From SAR202 cluster bacterium (GTDB lineage Bacteria > Chloroflexota > Dehalococcoidia > Lucifugimonadales > VGZR01), in NCBI GenBank assembly GCA_016872515.1, contig VGZR01000005.1:1-64000 (forward strand): a stretch of 64,000 bases of DNA, in the 5' to 3' direction. Below the pieces are notes generated by a model. The model saw only the letters and a program-made list of their open reading frames with translations. It was not told the origin of the DNA and did not search any database. The position numbers and the translations under genes are program-made. Positions 25,975 to 35,227 of this stretch are shown one piece after another. Position 1 is the stretch's first letter, and each line of letters begins with the position of its first letter.

Positions 25975-27126
25975 TCAGAAGTTGGGGCTATCGCGCCGTC
26001 TGATGTCCGGCGGGCTCTCCTTTAGTCTAACATAGTGCATCCCGTCCACCTGGCGCACCAGCCCCTTCAGCTCCATGATGGCCAGCCCCCCCGCTCACCT
26101 GCGAGACGCCAATCCCGCTGCTGCGGACGATCTCGTCTATGTGGACGGAATCGTAGGTGACGAACTGGAGCAGCTTGGCCTCGCCCGCGTCCGCCGGGAA
26201 CACCGCGGTCATCCGGATAGGCTCGGCGGGCTCTTCGCCGGCGCCGACGTAGAACAGGTTCAACTCTTCGAGGATGTCCGCGTGGCTGCTGACCAGCTTC
26301 GCCCCTGACTGCTTGATGAGGTCGTTCGTGCCGCTGCTGGACGGCGAGAAGATGTTGCCTGGAACGGCGAATACCTCGCGGTTCTGTTCTAAGGCCAGGT
26401 TGGCGGTGATGAGTGCACCGCTGCCCTCGCCCGCCTCCACGACCAGCGTGCCCAGCGTCATCCCGCTCATGATGCGGTTGCGGCGCGGGAAGTGCTCGGC
26501 CAGGGGCCGGATCCCGATGGGGTGCTCGGTTACCACCGCGCCGCTGCGCGCGACCTCGGCAGCCAGGTCGGCATGCTCGGGGGGTAGATGATGTCGAGGC
26601 CGCTGCCCATCACGGCGATGGTGCGTCCGCCCGCCTCCAGCGCGGCCCTGCGAGCCACGGCGTCAATTCTTCGGGCCAGCCCGCTGACGATGGGGACTCC
26701 CGCCTGCGCCAGCCCATAGGTCAGGTCGCGCGCCGCCTCCCGCCCGTACGCAGTCGCCTTGCGCGTCCCCACTGCGGCCACCGACCGCTCGTCCTCTGGG
26801 ATGAGCGTGCCGCGGACGTAGAGCACAGCCGGGGGAAGGTGGATCTCTTGCAGTCGGGGCGGATACTCAGGGTCGTGCCAGGTGATGGGGCGGCCGCCGT
26901 GCTTGACCAGCAGCGCCATCTCCTTGTCCGGCTCGATGGACGCCCTGCGCTCCACCACCGTTTGCACCGTTTTGCGGTCCAGGCCCGCTCCCGCCAGCCC
27001 GCCCTCGCCCGCTTGCCACGCCTCGCGCATCGTCCCGAAGCGCTCCTCCAGCATCCCCATCCTCGCAGGCCCGACGCCGGGGATGTGCTGGAACGCAACC
27101 CAGTATTTCAGTTCGGCAGGTTCCAT
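25975..27126 (-). pseudogene. dprA: DNA processing protein DprA, two homopolymer frameshifts
   Basis: A complete DprA (ssDNA-binding RecA loader for transformation) can be read if two bases are corrected. It starts at ATG 27126 (MEPAELKYWVAFQHIPGVGP). After GSGLDIIYPP, the frame breaks at a C6 run (G6 at 26579-26584 on plus); adding one C gives EHADLAAEVARSGAVVTEHP and the Rossmann part PRRNRIMSGMTLG. Near the end, a G7 run (26086-26092 on plus) needs one base removed to give LAIMELKGLVRQVDGMHYV and a stop at 25975. Both errors are in homopolymers, so a sequencing artefact is a serious alternative to gene decay. It heads the topA operon. Confidence 0.88.
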
Positions 27127-27356
27127 GGCGCTTACTGTAGCAGATACGATGCGGGGAAGAGAGTTGTGGGTTCGAGGGGTCAACACGTAACCGGATGGCG
27201 GCGTCTACTTGAACAATGCCCGAATGGAATTGGCCCGGCAGAAGGACGATTTCCGTTTTTCTTTGGTGGCAAATTGGTTAGGGATACAGGAAGTTTTTGC
27301 AGTGAAACGGAACGAAATCAGGTGAGGTTCGAGCCGAGCCCCGAACCGTATGTCCC

Positions 27357-27760
27357 TTATTTGGTCATGGGTGGTTTTGAGAGCAGCTCTCCTGCTAAGT
27401 CCGAAACTGCCCACTCTTCAACAATCTTTCCACTTTCAAGACGGGTAATCACCATGTCTCTCCACTTTACCTTTTGTCCAGTTGCAGGGATACCCATAAT
27501 CTTTGCTTTGTGTGTACCACTTAGAGTTCTTCGCCAAGCGATAGCATCATTCGTCTGGATGTGGAATTCCACCTTTACTATTCGGATGTCAGGGATTGCT
27601 GAACGAAGCAGCTTAGCCCATCGTTTCATGAATCCATGACCTCTATAATCCTTGCCTCCTGCGTGGGCAACGTAATTGGCTGCAAACGATTAAGCAATGA
27701 CATCCAGGCTTCCTTGAACGAGTCCATCATTCGCAAACTTGATTTTTCTTCTTTGTTCAC
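27357..27760 (-). pseudogene. SnoaL-like (ester cyclase family) gene, frameshifted and with a stop
   Basis: Three pieces add up to one SnoaL-fold protein of ~134 residues. GTG at 27760 opens with VNKEEK; a missing A in an A5 run shifts to FANDGLVQGSLDVIA, then an in-frame TAA interrupts before SFAANYVAHAGGKDYRGHGFMKRW. The rest (27357-27629) is intact: LLRSAIPDIRIVKVEFHI, GTHKAKIMGIPATGQKVKWRDMVI and GKIVEEWAVSDL. The block is distinctly AT-richer than its neighbours and lies next to two tRNA-Ser genes, a common landing place for foreign DNA. Function is lost unless translation restarts at 27629. Confidence 0.75.
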
Positions 27761-27827
27761 AGATTTGTCTCCCGAAAAACGGCTGACGGGCCCGTGCAGA
27801 GGGCAAGCCAACAAAGACATTTCCTAA

Positions 27828-27920
<93 letters not shown>

Positions 27921-27979
27921 GCGAAGAAAAGAACCCTTCGGGCCGACCAGATCGGGGGCTCTCGGCCTCTCTGCCGGCA

Positions 27980-28069
27980 TGGCGGAGAGGGTGGGATTCG
28001 AACCCACGATGGAATTGCTCCCATATTGGTTTTCGAGACCAACGCCTTAAACCGCTCGGCCACCTCTCC
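27980..28069 (-). tRNA. tRNA-Ser (CGA)
   Basis: The acceptor and T-arm are the same as in the neighbouring tRNA-Ser, with encoded CCA. The anticodon stem TTGGT/ACCAA encloses CTCGAAA, giving anticodon CGA. The variable arm (TATGGGAGCAATTCCAT) is long. The two tRNA genes are 59 nt apart on the same strand, downstream of aspS, and are probably a duplicated pair. Confidence 0.97.
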
Positions 28070-28093
28070 CCGTGTCGGATTATAGCATCGCAC

Positions 28094-29890
28094 CTAGCTC
28101 TCGATGATGCGGATGTGCAGCTCTTTCAGGTGCTTGTCTTCGACCACGTCCGGCGCGCCGAACAGCGGGTCCACGCCCGCCTGGGTCTTCGGAAACGCCA
28201 TGACGTCGCGGATGGACTTCGCCCCCGGCGAGAGGACCATGACCAGCCGTTCGATGCCGCCCGCGAAGCCGCCGTGCGGCGGCGCCCCGTAGTTGAAGGC
28301 CTCCAGCAGCTGGCTGAAGCGCGCCTCGGCTTGCTGGGGACTGTAGCCAAGCACCTTGAACATCCGCTCCTGCAGGTCGCGCCGGTGGATGCGGATGCTA
28401 CCGCCGGCCAGCTCGAAGCCGTTGCAGGCCAGGTCATACGCCTTGGCCTTGGCCGCGCCGGGGTCCGACTCCAGCAGCGGCCAGTCCTCGTCCCTGGGAG
28501 ACGTGAATGGATGGTGCACCGCGTCGTACTTCTTCTCCTCCTCGTTCCACTCCACGAGGGGGAAGTCCAGGATGAAGGCGAAGGCCAGCTCGTTGGCATC
28601 GGCGAGGCCAAGCTGGTGGCCCAGATGCAGCCGCAGCTGCCCCAGCACGTTGTTGACCGTGTTGGCAGGCCCTGCGGCGAGCAGCAGCAGGTCGCCTGGC
28701 TTGGCGCCGGCCAGCCGCGCCATCGCATGCACCTCAGCCACCGAGAGGTTGCGCCCGGCGCTGGAGCGGACGTGTTCGGCGGCCAGCGCGTCGAGGGACG
28801 CGGCGCTCTTACTGAGGCCTATGGTCACCAGGCCGCCCGCGCCGTGGGTCTTCGCCAGGGAGATGAGGTCGTCGGTCTGGCGGCGGCTGGCCTCGGCCAT
28901 CCCCGGCGCGGCGATGCCCTTCACCACGCCGCCCTTGGCGATGACGTTGCGGAAGACGTTGAACTGCGTATCCCTCAAGGTCTGCGTCATGTCCGCCAGC
29001 TCCAGCCCGAACCGCAGGTCGGGCTTGTCGGAGCCGTACCTTCCCATCGCCTCGGCATACGTCAGCCTGGGGATGGGCATCCGCAGGCGCATCTGTGGCG
29101 CCACGACCTTCACCAATGAGACGTACAGGCCTTCGATGAGCGCCAGGATGTCGTCCCTGTCCACGAAGCTCATCTCCAGGTCGAGTTGCGTGAACTCCGG
29201 CTGCCGGTCGAGCCGAAGGTCCTCGTCGCGGAAGCACCGCGCGATCTGGAAGTACCGCTCGAAGCCGGCCACCATCAGCAGCTGCTTGAGCTGCTGTGGC
29301 GACTGCGGCAGGGCGTAGAACTTGCCTGCGTGGACGCGGCTGGGCACAACGTAGTCCCGCGCGCCCTCCGGCGTGCTCTTGATGAGGATGGGCGTCTCGA
29401 TCTCCGCGAAGTCCCGCTCGTCCAGGTAGTCCCTGATGAACTTGACCACCTTGTGGCGGAGCAGGAGGAGGTCGCGCATATGCGGGCGGCGCAGGTCGAG
29501 GTAGCGGTACTTGAGCCGCAGCAGCTCGTCCACCTCGCCATCCTCGTTGATGTAGAACGGCGGCGTCTTGGACTCGGAGAGCACGGTCACCTGGTCGGCA
29601 AAGACCTCGACCTGGCCCGTGGGCAGGCCCGGGTTCTCGGTGCCCGCCGGGCGGCAAGCCACCTTGCCCACCACCTGCGCGACCCACTCCGGCCGCAGCC
29701 GCTGGGCCGCCTCGTGCGCCTGGGCGGCCACGTCCGGATTGAACACCACCTGGACGACGCCGTCCCGGTCGCGCAGGTCAACGAAAACCAGGTTGCCGTG
29801 GTCGCGCCGGCGGTGCACCCATCCGGCGAGGGTGACCGTGTGGCCTGCGTGCTCGGCGCGCAGGCCCCCGCAGCTTATGGACTTCAACAC
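28094..29890 (-). CDS. aspS: Aspartyl-tRNA synthetase
   Basis: 598 residues, class II synthetase of the bacterial type. The N-terminal OB-fold anticodon-binding domain (VTLAGWVHRRRDHGNLVFVDLRDRDG) is followed by motif 1 (DFAEIETPILIKSTPEGARDYVVPSR), the flipping-loop/motif 2 (FRDEDLRLDRQPEFTQLDLEMSF), a GAD insertion domain, and motif 3 (GGFAGGIERLVMVL). It charges tRNA-Asp. Whether it also charges tRNA-Asn (non-discriminating type) cannot be told; no asnS or gat genes are seen here. The two tRNA-Ser genes follow directly. Confidence 0.97.
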   Translation of the reverse strand: MLKSISCGGLRAEHAGHTVTLAGWVHRRRDHGNLVFVDLRDRDGVVQVVFNPDVAAQAHEAAQRLRPEWVAQVVGKVACRPAGTENPGLPTGQVEVFADQVTVLSESKTPPFYINEDGEVDELLRLKYRYLDLRRPHMRDLLLLRHKVVKFIRDYLDERDFAEIETPILIKSTPEGARDYVVPSRVHAGKFYALPQSPQQLKQLLMVAGFERYFQIARCFRDEDLRLDRQPEFTQLDLEMSFVDRDDILALIEGLYVSLVKVVAPQMRLRMPIPRLTYAEAMGRYGSDKPDLRFGLELADMTQTLRDTQFNVFRNVIAKGGVVKGIAAPGMAEASRRQTDDLISLAKTHGAGGLVTIGLSKSAASLDALAAEHVRSSAGRNLSVAEVHAMARLAGAKPGDLLLLAAGPANTVNNVLGQLRLHLGHQLGLADANELAFAFILDFPLVEWNEEEKKYDAVHHPFTSPRDEDWPLLESDPGAAKAKAYDLACNGFELAGGSIRIHRRDLQERMFKVLGYSPQQAEARFSQLLEAFNYGAPPHGGFAGGIERLVMVLSPGAKSIRDVMAFPKTQAGVDPLFGAPDVVEDKHLKELHIRIIES

Positions 29891-29976
29891 CTTGCAGACC
29901 CCAAAGAGGCCTATGGCCCCACGATTTCAGGCCGATTGTAGAGGGACTTGGAGACGAGACGCCAGAAGCCGGGCCG

Positions 29977-30417
29977 TCAGACGGCGACGCCGTAGCCGCG
30001 CTTCTTGTTGGACAGGTTGATGAAGGTCTCGGAGCGCTGGACTCCCTTGATGGTGCCGACCTGGGTCTTGAGAAAGACGCCCAAGGCCTCGGACGACGGC
30101 AACGTGGCCCAGGCGAAAACATCATAGCGGCCCGCGGTGATAGCCACCCAGCTCACCTCGCGCAACTCGGAAAGCGCCTCAGCCACCTCGTCAATCTTGT
30201 TCGGGTCCACCTGTAGCCCGATGAGGGCCTCGGAGTGGTATCCCAGCTTGACGGGGTTCGGCAGCGCCACGACCTGGATAAACTCATCCTGCACAAGCCG
30301 TTTGAGGCGGCGGCGGACGGTCCCCTCACTCACGCCGACCTTGCGGGCGATGCCAGCGTTGGAGGCTCGCCCGTCAACTTGGAGCATCTCGATAATCTTC
30401 GTGTCCAGTTCATCCAT
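29977..30417 (-). CDS. Lrp/AsnC-family transcriptional regulator
   Basis: 146 residues. An N-terminal winged HTH (DELDTKIIEMLQVDGRASNAGIARKVGVSEGTVRRRLKRL) is followed by a RAM/ferredoxin-like ligand domain (VNPVKLGYHSEALIGLQVDPNKIDEVAEAL, GRYDVFAWATLPSSEALGVFL). A strong ribosome site AAGGAGG precedes the ATG. The upstream spacer is AT-rich, with a partly symmetric CATGATAGTACATG that could be an autoregulatory site. Lrp proteins sense amino acids; the target genes here are unknown. It is monocistronic or led by the plsY group. Confidence 0.9.
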   Translation of the reverse strand: MDELDTKIIEMLQVDGRASNAGIARKVGVSEGTVRRRLKRLVQDEFIQVVALPNPVKLGYHSEALIGLQVDPNKIDEVAEALSELREVSWVAITAGRYDVFAWATLPSSEALGVFLKTQVGTIKGVQRSETFINLSNKKRGYGVAV

Positions 30418-30579
30418 ATTTTTCCTCCTTGTATCCGTTTAGAGTTTACGAAACATGATAGTACATGGTATAACTTTATCTGGTTTATGTCCAACTTACA
30501 TGCAAGGACCCTGTTTCTTGTCGTCGTTAGTCTGTGCAGAGCGAAGGCTATTTTCAGCCTCCTCCCGCCCTATTCCACA

Positions 30580-31080
30580 TCATCTCACACGGCTGACGCC
30601 CAGGAAGAAGGCAACCACGACTCCCAATATCCACCACAGGCTCACGAACGGGGTCAGGACGGAGAAGATGATGACGTACGCCAGTGCAAGTCCTCCCGAC
30701 ACCGTATATTGCAACGCCCTTCCGCGCCGCCTGTTGGCTGCAGCGCTCACGCTCTCTCCAACAGCATAGCCGATGGCAACCAGAGCAAGGATATCTAGGA
30801 AAGGGACGCGGAACAGCAACCGGCTGCCCAGCCGGCTGCCCAGCAAGATGAACAGCACCACACAGGCGACGGAGACGAGCACGCTGGTGACGACGGCGCG
30901 GGAGAGGAACTTGGTCGAGACGTCGTAGGTAGGCACCTTCTTGACCTGGGCGCAGTTGGGACACCTGGCACCCACGTGGGTGTGGACCATGCAGCGCGGG
31001 CAGATGGGGTCACCACACCGGCCACAACTGAGCATGGTCGTGGTTTCCGGATGCCGCGAGCACTGTTTAGGCTCTGCCAT
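30580..31080 (-). CDS. Zinc-binding (B-box-like) membrane protein
   Basis: 166 residues. The N-terminal 45 residues are a Cys/His cluster (CSRHPETTTMLSCGRCGDPICPRCMVHTHVGARCPNC) like the B-box/zinc-ribbon heads found on bacterial rhomboids and other membrane proteins. Three to four hydrophobic segments follow, at about 62-80, 88-105 and 125-160. There is no catalytic motif. It overlaps the plsY end by 14 nt and is cotranscribed with it. Role unknown; a sensor or scaffold at the membrane is a guess. Confidence 0.7.
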   Translation of the reverse strand: MAEPKQCSRHPETTTMLSCGRCGDPICPRCMVHTHVGARCPNCAQVKKVPTYDVSTKFLSRAVVTSVLVSVACVVLFILLGSRLGSRLLFRVPFLDILALVAIGYAVGESVSAAANRRRGRALQYTVSGGLALAYVIIFSVLTPFVSLWWILGVVVAFFLGVSRVR

Positions 31081-31774
31081 CAGCTGCCCCTCCGATGACT
31101 GCTCCCGGCCGGCGGCTCAGCCACTCGGCTTTCTTCGGAACATCCCGATCCCAGACGACCCTGCACGCGAACACGACGTACCAAGGGTTGCCCGAGAGCG
31201 GCTTCTCCCAGTTCGCCGTGAGGCGCTTTGCGAACAGGAGCAACGTGATACCCAAGCACGCAAAGATGATTTCGGGCGGACGGTCGAACACAAACGCGAG
31301 GGTTGGCAGGCCAAGCATGGAAATGAACGTCCAGAACCCCATCTCCTTGAACAGCATCCAGCCCAGTATCGCCATGAACACCGTCAACAGCAAGAACTCC
31401 GGCCACATGTAGAACCCCAGCATCACCCCGATGCCCGTCGCCACTCCACGCCCGCCCGTGAAGCGGATGTACGGCGACCAGTTGTGGCCGAACACGGCCA
31501 CCAGGCCCACCGTGGCCTGCACCAACGGCCCGAGGTCCAGAACCTCCTTGCAGATGACCACGGGGAGTGTCCCTTTGACGACGCAGTCGAAGACGCCCGA
31601 GGCAAACCCTATCCGCCTATTCGCCTGCTGCATCAGATTGGATGCGCCAACATTGCCGGAGCCGTACTTCCGAATGTCTATCCCCTTGAGCCAGCGGGCC
31701 ACCACGTACGCCGAAGGGATGGCCCCCCAAAGGTACGCGCCGGCGACGACAAAAACGATGGTCAGCACATCCAT
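31067..31774 (-). CDS. plsY: Glycerol-3-phosphate acyltransferase PlsY
   Basis: 235 residues, polytopic membrane enzyme that transfers an acyl group from acyl-phosphate to glycerol-3-phosphate, the first step of phospholipid synthesis. Motif 1 is YGSGNVGASNLMQQ, motif 2 is the Gly-rich GHNWSPYIRFTGGRGVATGIG, and motif 3 is represented by the C-terminal RLTANWEKPLSGN region. Usual PlsY proteins are ~200 residues, so the polar C-terminal extension (WDRDVPKKAEWLSRRPG) is extra. It lies between the PHP phosphoesterase and the zinc-ribbon membrane gene. Confidence 0.9.
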   Translation of the reverse strand: MDVLTIVFVVAGAYLWGAIPSAYVVARWLKGIDIRKYGSGNVGASNLMQQANRRIGFASGVFDCVVKGTLPVVICKEVLDLGPLVQATVGLVAVFGHNWSPYIRFTGGRGVATGIGVMLGFYMWPEFLLLTVFMAILGWMLFKEMGFWTFISMLGLPTLAFVFDRPPEIIFACLGITLLLFAKRLTANWEKPLSGNPWYVVFACRVVWDRDVPKKAEWLSRRPGAVIGGAADGRA

Positions 31775-31778
31775 AGCA

Positions 31779-32651
31779 TCAACGCCGACTGCGGGCCGGG
31801 TCCTCCCGCGCGGCCAACAGCCGTTGGTAGGTGCTCATCGGCGGGCCGACCTTCCCCGGCTCCGGCTCGTTAGGGTTGCCGGATGCGTGGTAGTCGCTAC
31901 CGCCGCAGGGGATCAGGCCCAGCTCTTTGGCCAACCCAGCGAGCCGTTTGACCTGGCTGGGCGTGTAGTCCCCGTAGTACACCTCGACTCCCACCAGTCC
32001 TGCTCCTTTGAGGTCGTTCAGTATGTGGCGGATCTCCTCGACCTCACCACGGGGGGACTTCGCCGCAGAGTAGGTCGGGTGGGCCATGACGGGCAGCGCC
32101 CCATTGGCCGCCAGGATGGCGACGGCGTCCTTCGGGGTCAGCTTGGCACGCTCGACGTACGCCGGCCCGCCGCGGCCGATGTACTTGTCAAACGCATCGC
32201 GGGGGTACTTGACGTAACCCGCCTCCACCATCGCCTGGGCGATGTGGGGTCGGCCGATGGCGCCGTCCGCCAGCTCCTTGACCCGCTCCCAGGAGATGGC
32301 GACCCCGAGTTGGTTGAGTTTCTCCACCATCTGCTTGGCCCTGCCCTCGCGTCCGTCGCGCAGTTCGGCGAGCGTGGCTAGAAAGACCGGCTCGCGGAAG
32401 TCCACGAACAGGCCGAGGAGGTGTATCTCGGAGCCTGGAATGTCGGTGCTCAGCTCGATGCCTGGGATGAGCGTCAGCCCTGGGTGACGAGCGGCGGCGG
32501 CCTGGGCTTCTGGTATGCCTTCGGTGGAGTCGTGGTCGGTGAGCGCGATGACCTTCAGGCCGCGGCTGGCGCAGAGGTCCACCAGGGCGGTTGGCGACAG
32601 GCGGCCGTCGGAACAGGTGGTATGAAGGTGGAGGTCAACCTCGATCATCAC
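31779..32651 (-). CDS. PHP-domain phosphatase (nucleoside 3',5'-bisphosphate type)
   Basis: 290 residues. Metal-binding motifs are DLHLHTTCSDG, LTDHDSTEGI, the glutamate in IPGIELSTD, a His in VMAHPTY and the C-terminal CGGSDYHASG. The insertion IGRPHIAQAMVEAGYVKYPRDAFDKYIGRGGPAYV is diagnostic of the YciV/RNase AM-like branch of PHP proteins, which removes phosphate from 3',5'-bisphosphate nucleotides or trims RNA 5' ends. It lies close to RNase Y and the YmdB-like gene, an RNA-turnover neighbourhood. Confidence 0.9.
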   Translation of the reverse strand: MMIEVDLHLHTTCSDGRLSPTALVDLCASRGLKVIALTDHDSTEGIPEAQAAAARHPGLTLIPGIELSTDIPGSEIHLLGLFVDFREPVFLATLAELRDGREGRAKQMVEKLNQLGVAISWERVKELADGAIGRPHIAQAMVEAGYVKYPRDAFDKYIGRGGPAYVERAKLTPKDAVAILAANGALPVMAHPTYSAAKSPRGEVEEIRHILNDLKGAGLVGVEVYYGDYTPSQVKRLAGLAKELGLIPCGGSDYHASGNPNEPEPGKVGPPMSTYQRLLAAREDPARSRR

Positions 32652-32721
32652 TCAAGACCAGCCTAGAGATGAGCACAAACCCTCCCCTAGTATGCAGGGT
32701 TTCATGTCTGAGGGCCACCGC

Positions 32722-33492
32722 CTACGTTATCTGGCGATCAAGGCGGCTGACGGCGGTAGCACGGCCCGTGGCGTCGTCGATGTCGAACATGACGCTGTTG
32801 AAGCATACGCGGCCTTTGGTGGCGACCCTTAGTCGCTGGGGGGTCTGGTCGAGGAACCTCGTTAGGACGTCCTGGACCTCGACCCCTATGACCGACTCCA
32901 TCGGCCCGACCATGCCCAGGTCGGTGACGAAGCCGGTGCCCTTAGGGAAGATACGCGCGTCGGCCGTGGGGACGTGGGTGTGCGTACCCACCACGGCGCT
33001 GACCCTCCCGTCCAGGTACCAGCCCATCGCCACCTTTTCGGAAGTGGCCTCGGCGTGAAAGTCCACCAGCACCACCTTGGGTGGCTTTGGCAGACTCCTT
33101 AGCAGCCCGTCCACGGCCCGGAACGGGCAGTCCCACGTACCGACGAAGACACGCCCGATCAGGTTGACCACCAGGACGCCGACGACGATGGCGTGGCCCT
33201 GTCCCGGGGTGGTCGGTGGGTAGTTCAGCGGGCGCAGCACCCGCCCGCCCCGCTCCAGCTCCGGCACAATCTCCATCTGGTCCCAGATGTGGTTGCCGGT
33301 GGTGATGATGTCCACGCCGCTATTCAGCAGTTCCTGGGCGGTTTCAGGGGTGATGCCGAACCCGCCGGCGGCGTTCTCTCCGTTGGCCACTACCAGGTCG
33401 AGTCCAAACTCCTTGCGGAGGCCGGGCAGCAGCGTCCGCACGGCCCTGCGCCCCAGCCTGCCCACCACATCCCCAATCATCAGTACGCGCAC
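32722..33492 (-). CDS. YmdB-like metallophosphodiesterase
   Basis: 256 residues. The calcineurin-like metal site is spread over MIGDVVGRLGRRAV (Asp), VANGENAAGGFGIT (Asn/Glu), TTGNHIWDQ (Asn-His), DFHAEATSEKVAMG and VVGTHTHVPTADARI (His-His), as in the TIGR00282/YmdB family. YmdB hydrolyses 2',3'-cyclic nucleotides and is known to be encoded next to rny and to influence RNase Y-dependent gene expression in Bacillus. Here it lies ~100 nt downstream of rny on the same strand, keeping that link. Confidence 0.92.
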   Translation of the reverse strand: MRVLMIGDVVGRLGRRAVRTLLPGLRKEFGLDLVVANGENAAGGFGITPETAQELLNSGVDIITTGNHIWDQMEIVPELERGGRVLRPLNYPPTTPGQGHAIVVGVLVVNLIGRVFVGTWDCPFRAVDGLLRSLPKPPKVVLVDFHAEATSEKVAMGWYLDGRVSAVVGTHTHVPTADARIFPKGTGFVTDLGMVGPMESVIGVEVQDVLTRFLDQTPQRLRVATKGRVCFNSVMFDIDDATGRATAVSRLDRQIT

Positions 33493-33597
33493 GATGCCCT
33501 TCCCTTACGCAACCAGGCCGCTCCACGGTCACCTACGATGGAGCGGCCTGATTTTGTTGTTCCAATCCAGCCGGTGGTCTCTCGGCGATAGCTTGTG

Positions 33598-35124
33598 TTA
33601 CCGTGCGAACTCGACGGCCCGGCTCTCCCGGATCACGGTCACTTTGATCTGGCCTGGATAGACCAGGGTCTCCTCAATCTTCTTGACGATGTCGAGGGCC
33701 ATCTTGTTCGCCGCCACATCGTCCACCTCTTCAGGCTTGACCAGGACGCGCATCTCGCGGCCCGCCTGGATGGCATAGCACTTCTCGACGCCGCCGAACC
33801 CGCGGCCCACCTCTTCCAAGGCTTGGAGCCGTTTGATGTAGTTCTCGACGGTGTCCTTGCGCGAGCCCGGCCGGGCGGCGCTTATGGCGTCGGCGGCGGC
33901 GACAAGGAACGACTCCACGGACGTCATGTTGTCGCTGTGGTGCTCCGCGATGGTGGCGCAGATGGCAGGCGGCACACCGTGCTTGGTCGCCGTTTCCGCG
34001 CCGATCTCGGCGTGGGGCCCCTCGACCTCATGGGTCAGGGCCTTACCGATATCGTGGAGCAGGCCGCCCATCTTGGCAGTCTTGACGTTGGCGCCCAGTT
34101 CGGCGGCCATTGCCCCGGCCAGGTGTGCGACCTCGATGCTGTGCTGGAGGACGTTCTCGCCGTAGCTAAACCGGTACTTCAGCCGGCCCAAGAGTTTGAC
34201 AAGCTCTGGGTTCAGCCCTCGGACGCTCGTGTCGAACACGGCCTCGTCACCCGCCTTCCAGACAGTGTCCCAGACCTCTTTCTCGGCCTTGGCCACCGTT
34301 TCCTCGATGCGAGTGGGGTGGATGCGCCCGTCGGCCATCAGCTTGACCAGCGATAGCCTGGCGATTTCCCTCCGTATGGGGTCGAAACAGGAGACTGTTA
34401 CAGCTTCCGGGGTGTCATCAACGATGAGGTCAACCCCGGTGGCCTTTTCTATTGCTCGTATGTTCCGCCCTTCGCGGCCTATGAGACGACCCTTCATGTC
34501 GTCGTTGGGTAGGGGCACCGTCGTAACGGTAGCTTCCGAGACCACCTCAGAGGCCAGGCGCTGTATGGCCTGACCGATGATGTTCCTCGCCTTTTCGTTC
34601 GCCTCCGAACGTACCTTTTCCTCGTGGTCTCGATAGCGCAGAGCCAGATCGTGCTGGATATCCTCTTCGGCTCGCCGCATCAGCATTGCCTTGGCTTCGG
34701 CGGCGGAGAGGCCCGCGATGCTTTCGAGCCGCTGGAGCTCCTGTCCCTTCAGCGCCTCGACCTGCTTCTGGTGTTCTTCTAGCTCTTTCTCCTGCTCAGT
34801 GAGCTTGCGCTCACGGCGGTCTAGGTTGCCACTACGGTGCTCCAGGCTCTCTTCACGGCCCGCGAGTCGACGCTCTGTGCGCTGTATTTCGGCTCTTCGT
34901 TCCTTTATCTCTGTCTCAGCGGCGGAGCGGACACGCAGGGCCTCTTCCTTCGCTTCGATAAGGAGGGCCCGCTCCTGCTCCTTCGCCTGCTCGAGGATCC
35001 GCGCTGCCTCCTGCTTGGCGGCCTCGTTCGTGCGGCGAGACAGAACCCTTCGCCCGTAGTAGCCACCCAGTGCCCCAACCCCTAGGCCTGCGAGAGCGGC
35101 GACGATCGCGATCACGATGTCCAT
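33598..35124 (-). CDS. rny: Ribonuclease Y
   Basis: A 508-residue membrane-anchored endoribonuclease. An N-terminal helix ([21 protein letters not shown]) is followed by a long charged coiled coil (about 35-190), a KH domain ([29 protein letters not shown]), and an HD domain with [17 protein letters not shown] and [16 protein letters not shown]. The C-terminal [24 protein letters not shown] is the family signature. It starts bulk mRNA decay at the membrane. The downstream order rny-ymdB-PHP-plsY suggests an RNA-turnover gene set. Confidence 0.97.
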   Translation of the reverse strand: MDIVIAIVAALAGLGVGALGGYYGRRVLSRRTNEAAKQEAARILEQAKEQERALLIEAKEEALRVRSAAETEIKERRAEIQRTERRLAGREESLEHRSGNLDRRERKLTEQEKELEEHQKQVEALKGQELQRLESIAGLSAAEAKAMLMRRAEEDIQHDLALRYRDHEEKVRSEANEKARNIIGQAIQRLASEVVSEATVTTVPLPNDDMKGRLIGREGRNIRAIEKATGVDLIVDDTPEAVTVSCFDPIRREIARLSLVKLMADGRIHPTRIEETVAKAEKEVWDTVWKAGDEAVFDTSVRGLNPELVKLLGRLKYRFSYGENVLQHSIEVAHLAGAMAAELGANVKTAKMGGLLHDIGKALTHEVEGPHAEIGAETATKHGVPPAICATIAEHHSDNMTSVESFLVAAADAISAARPGSRKDTVENYIKRLQALEEVGRGFGGVEKCYAIQAGREMRVLVKPEEVDDVAANKMALDIVKKIEETLVYPGQIKVTVIRESRAVEFAR

Positions 35125-35227
35125 CGCGACTCAACCTCCCTCTATGAAGTTTTCAAGCCCAGGTAGCTTCAGGTGACCTGTAGAATCATGGTAAGCCGGA
35201 CACCTATCCGTGTCAAGCTGAACGTGT

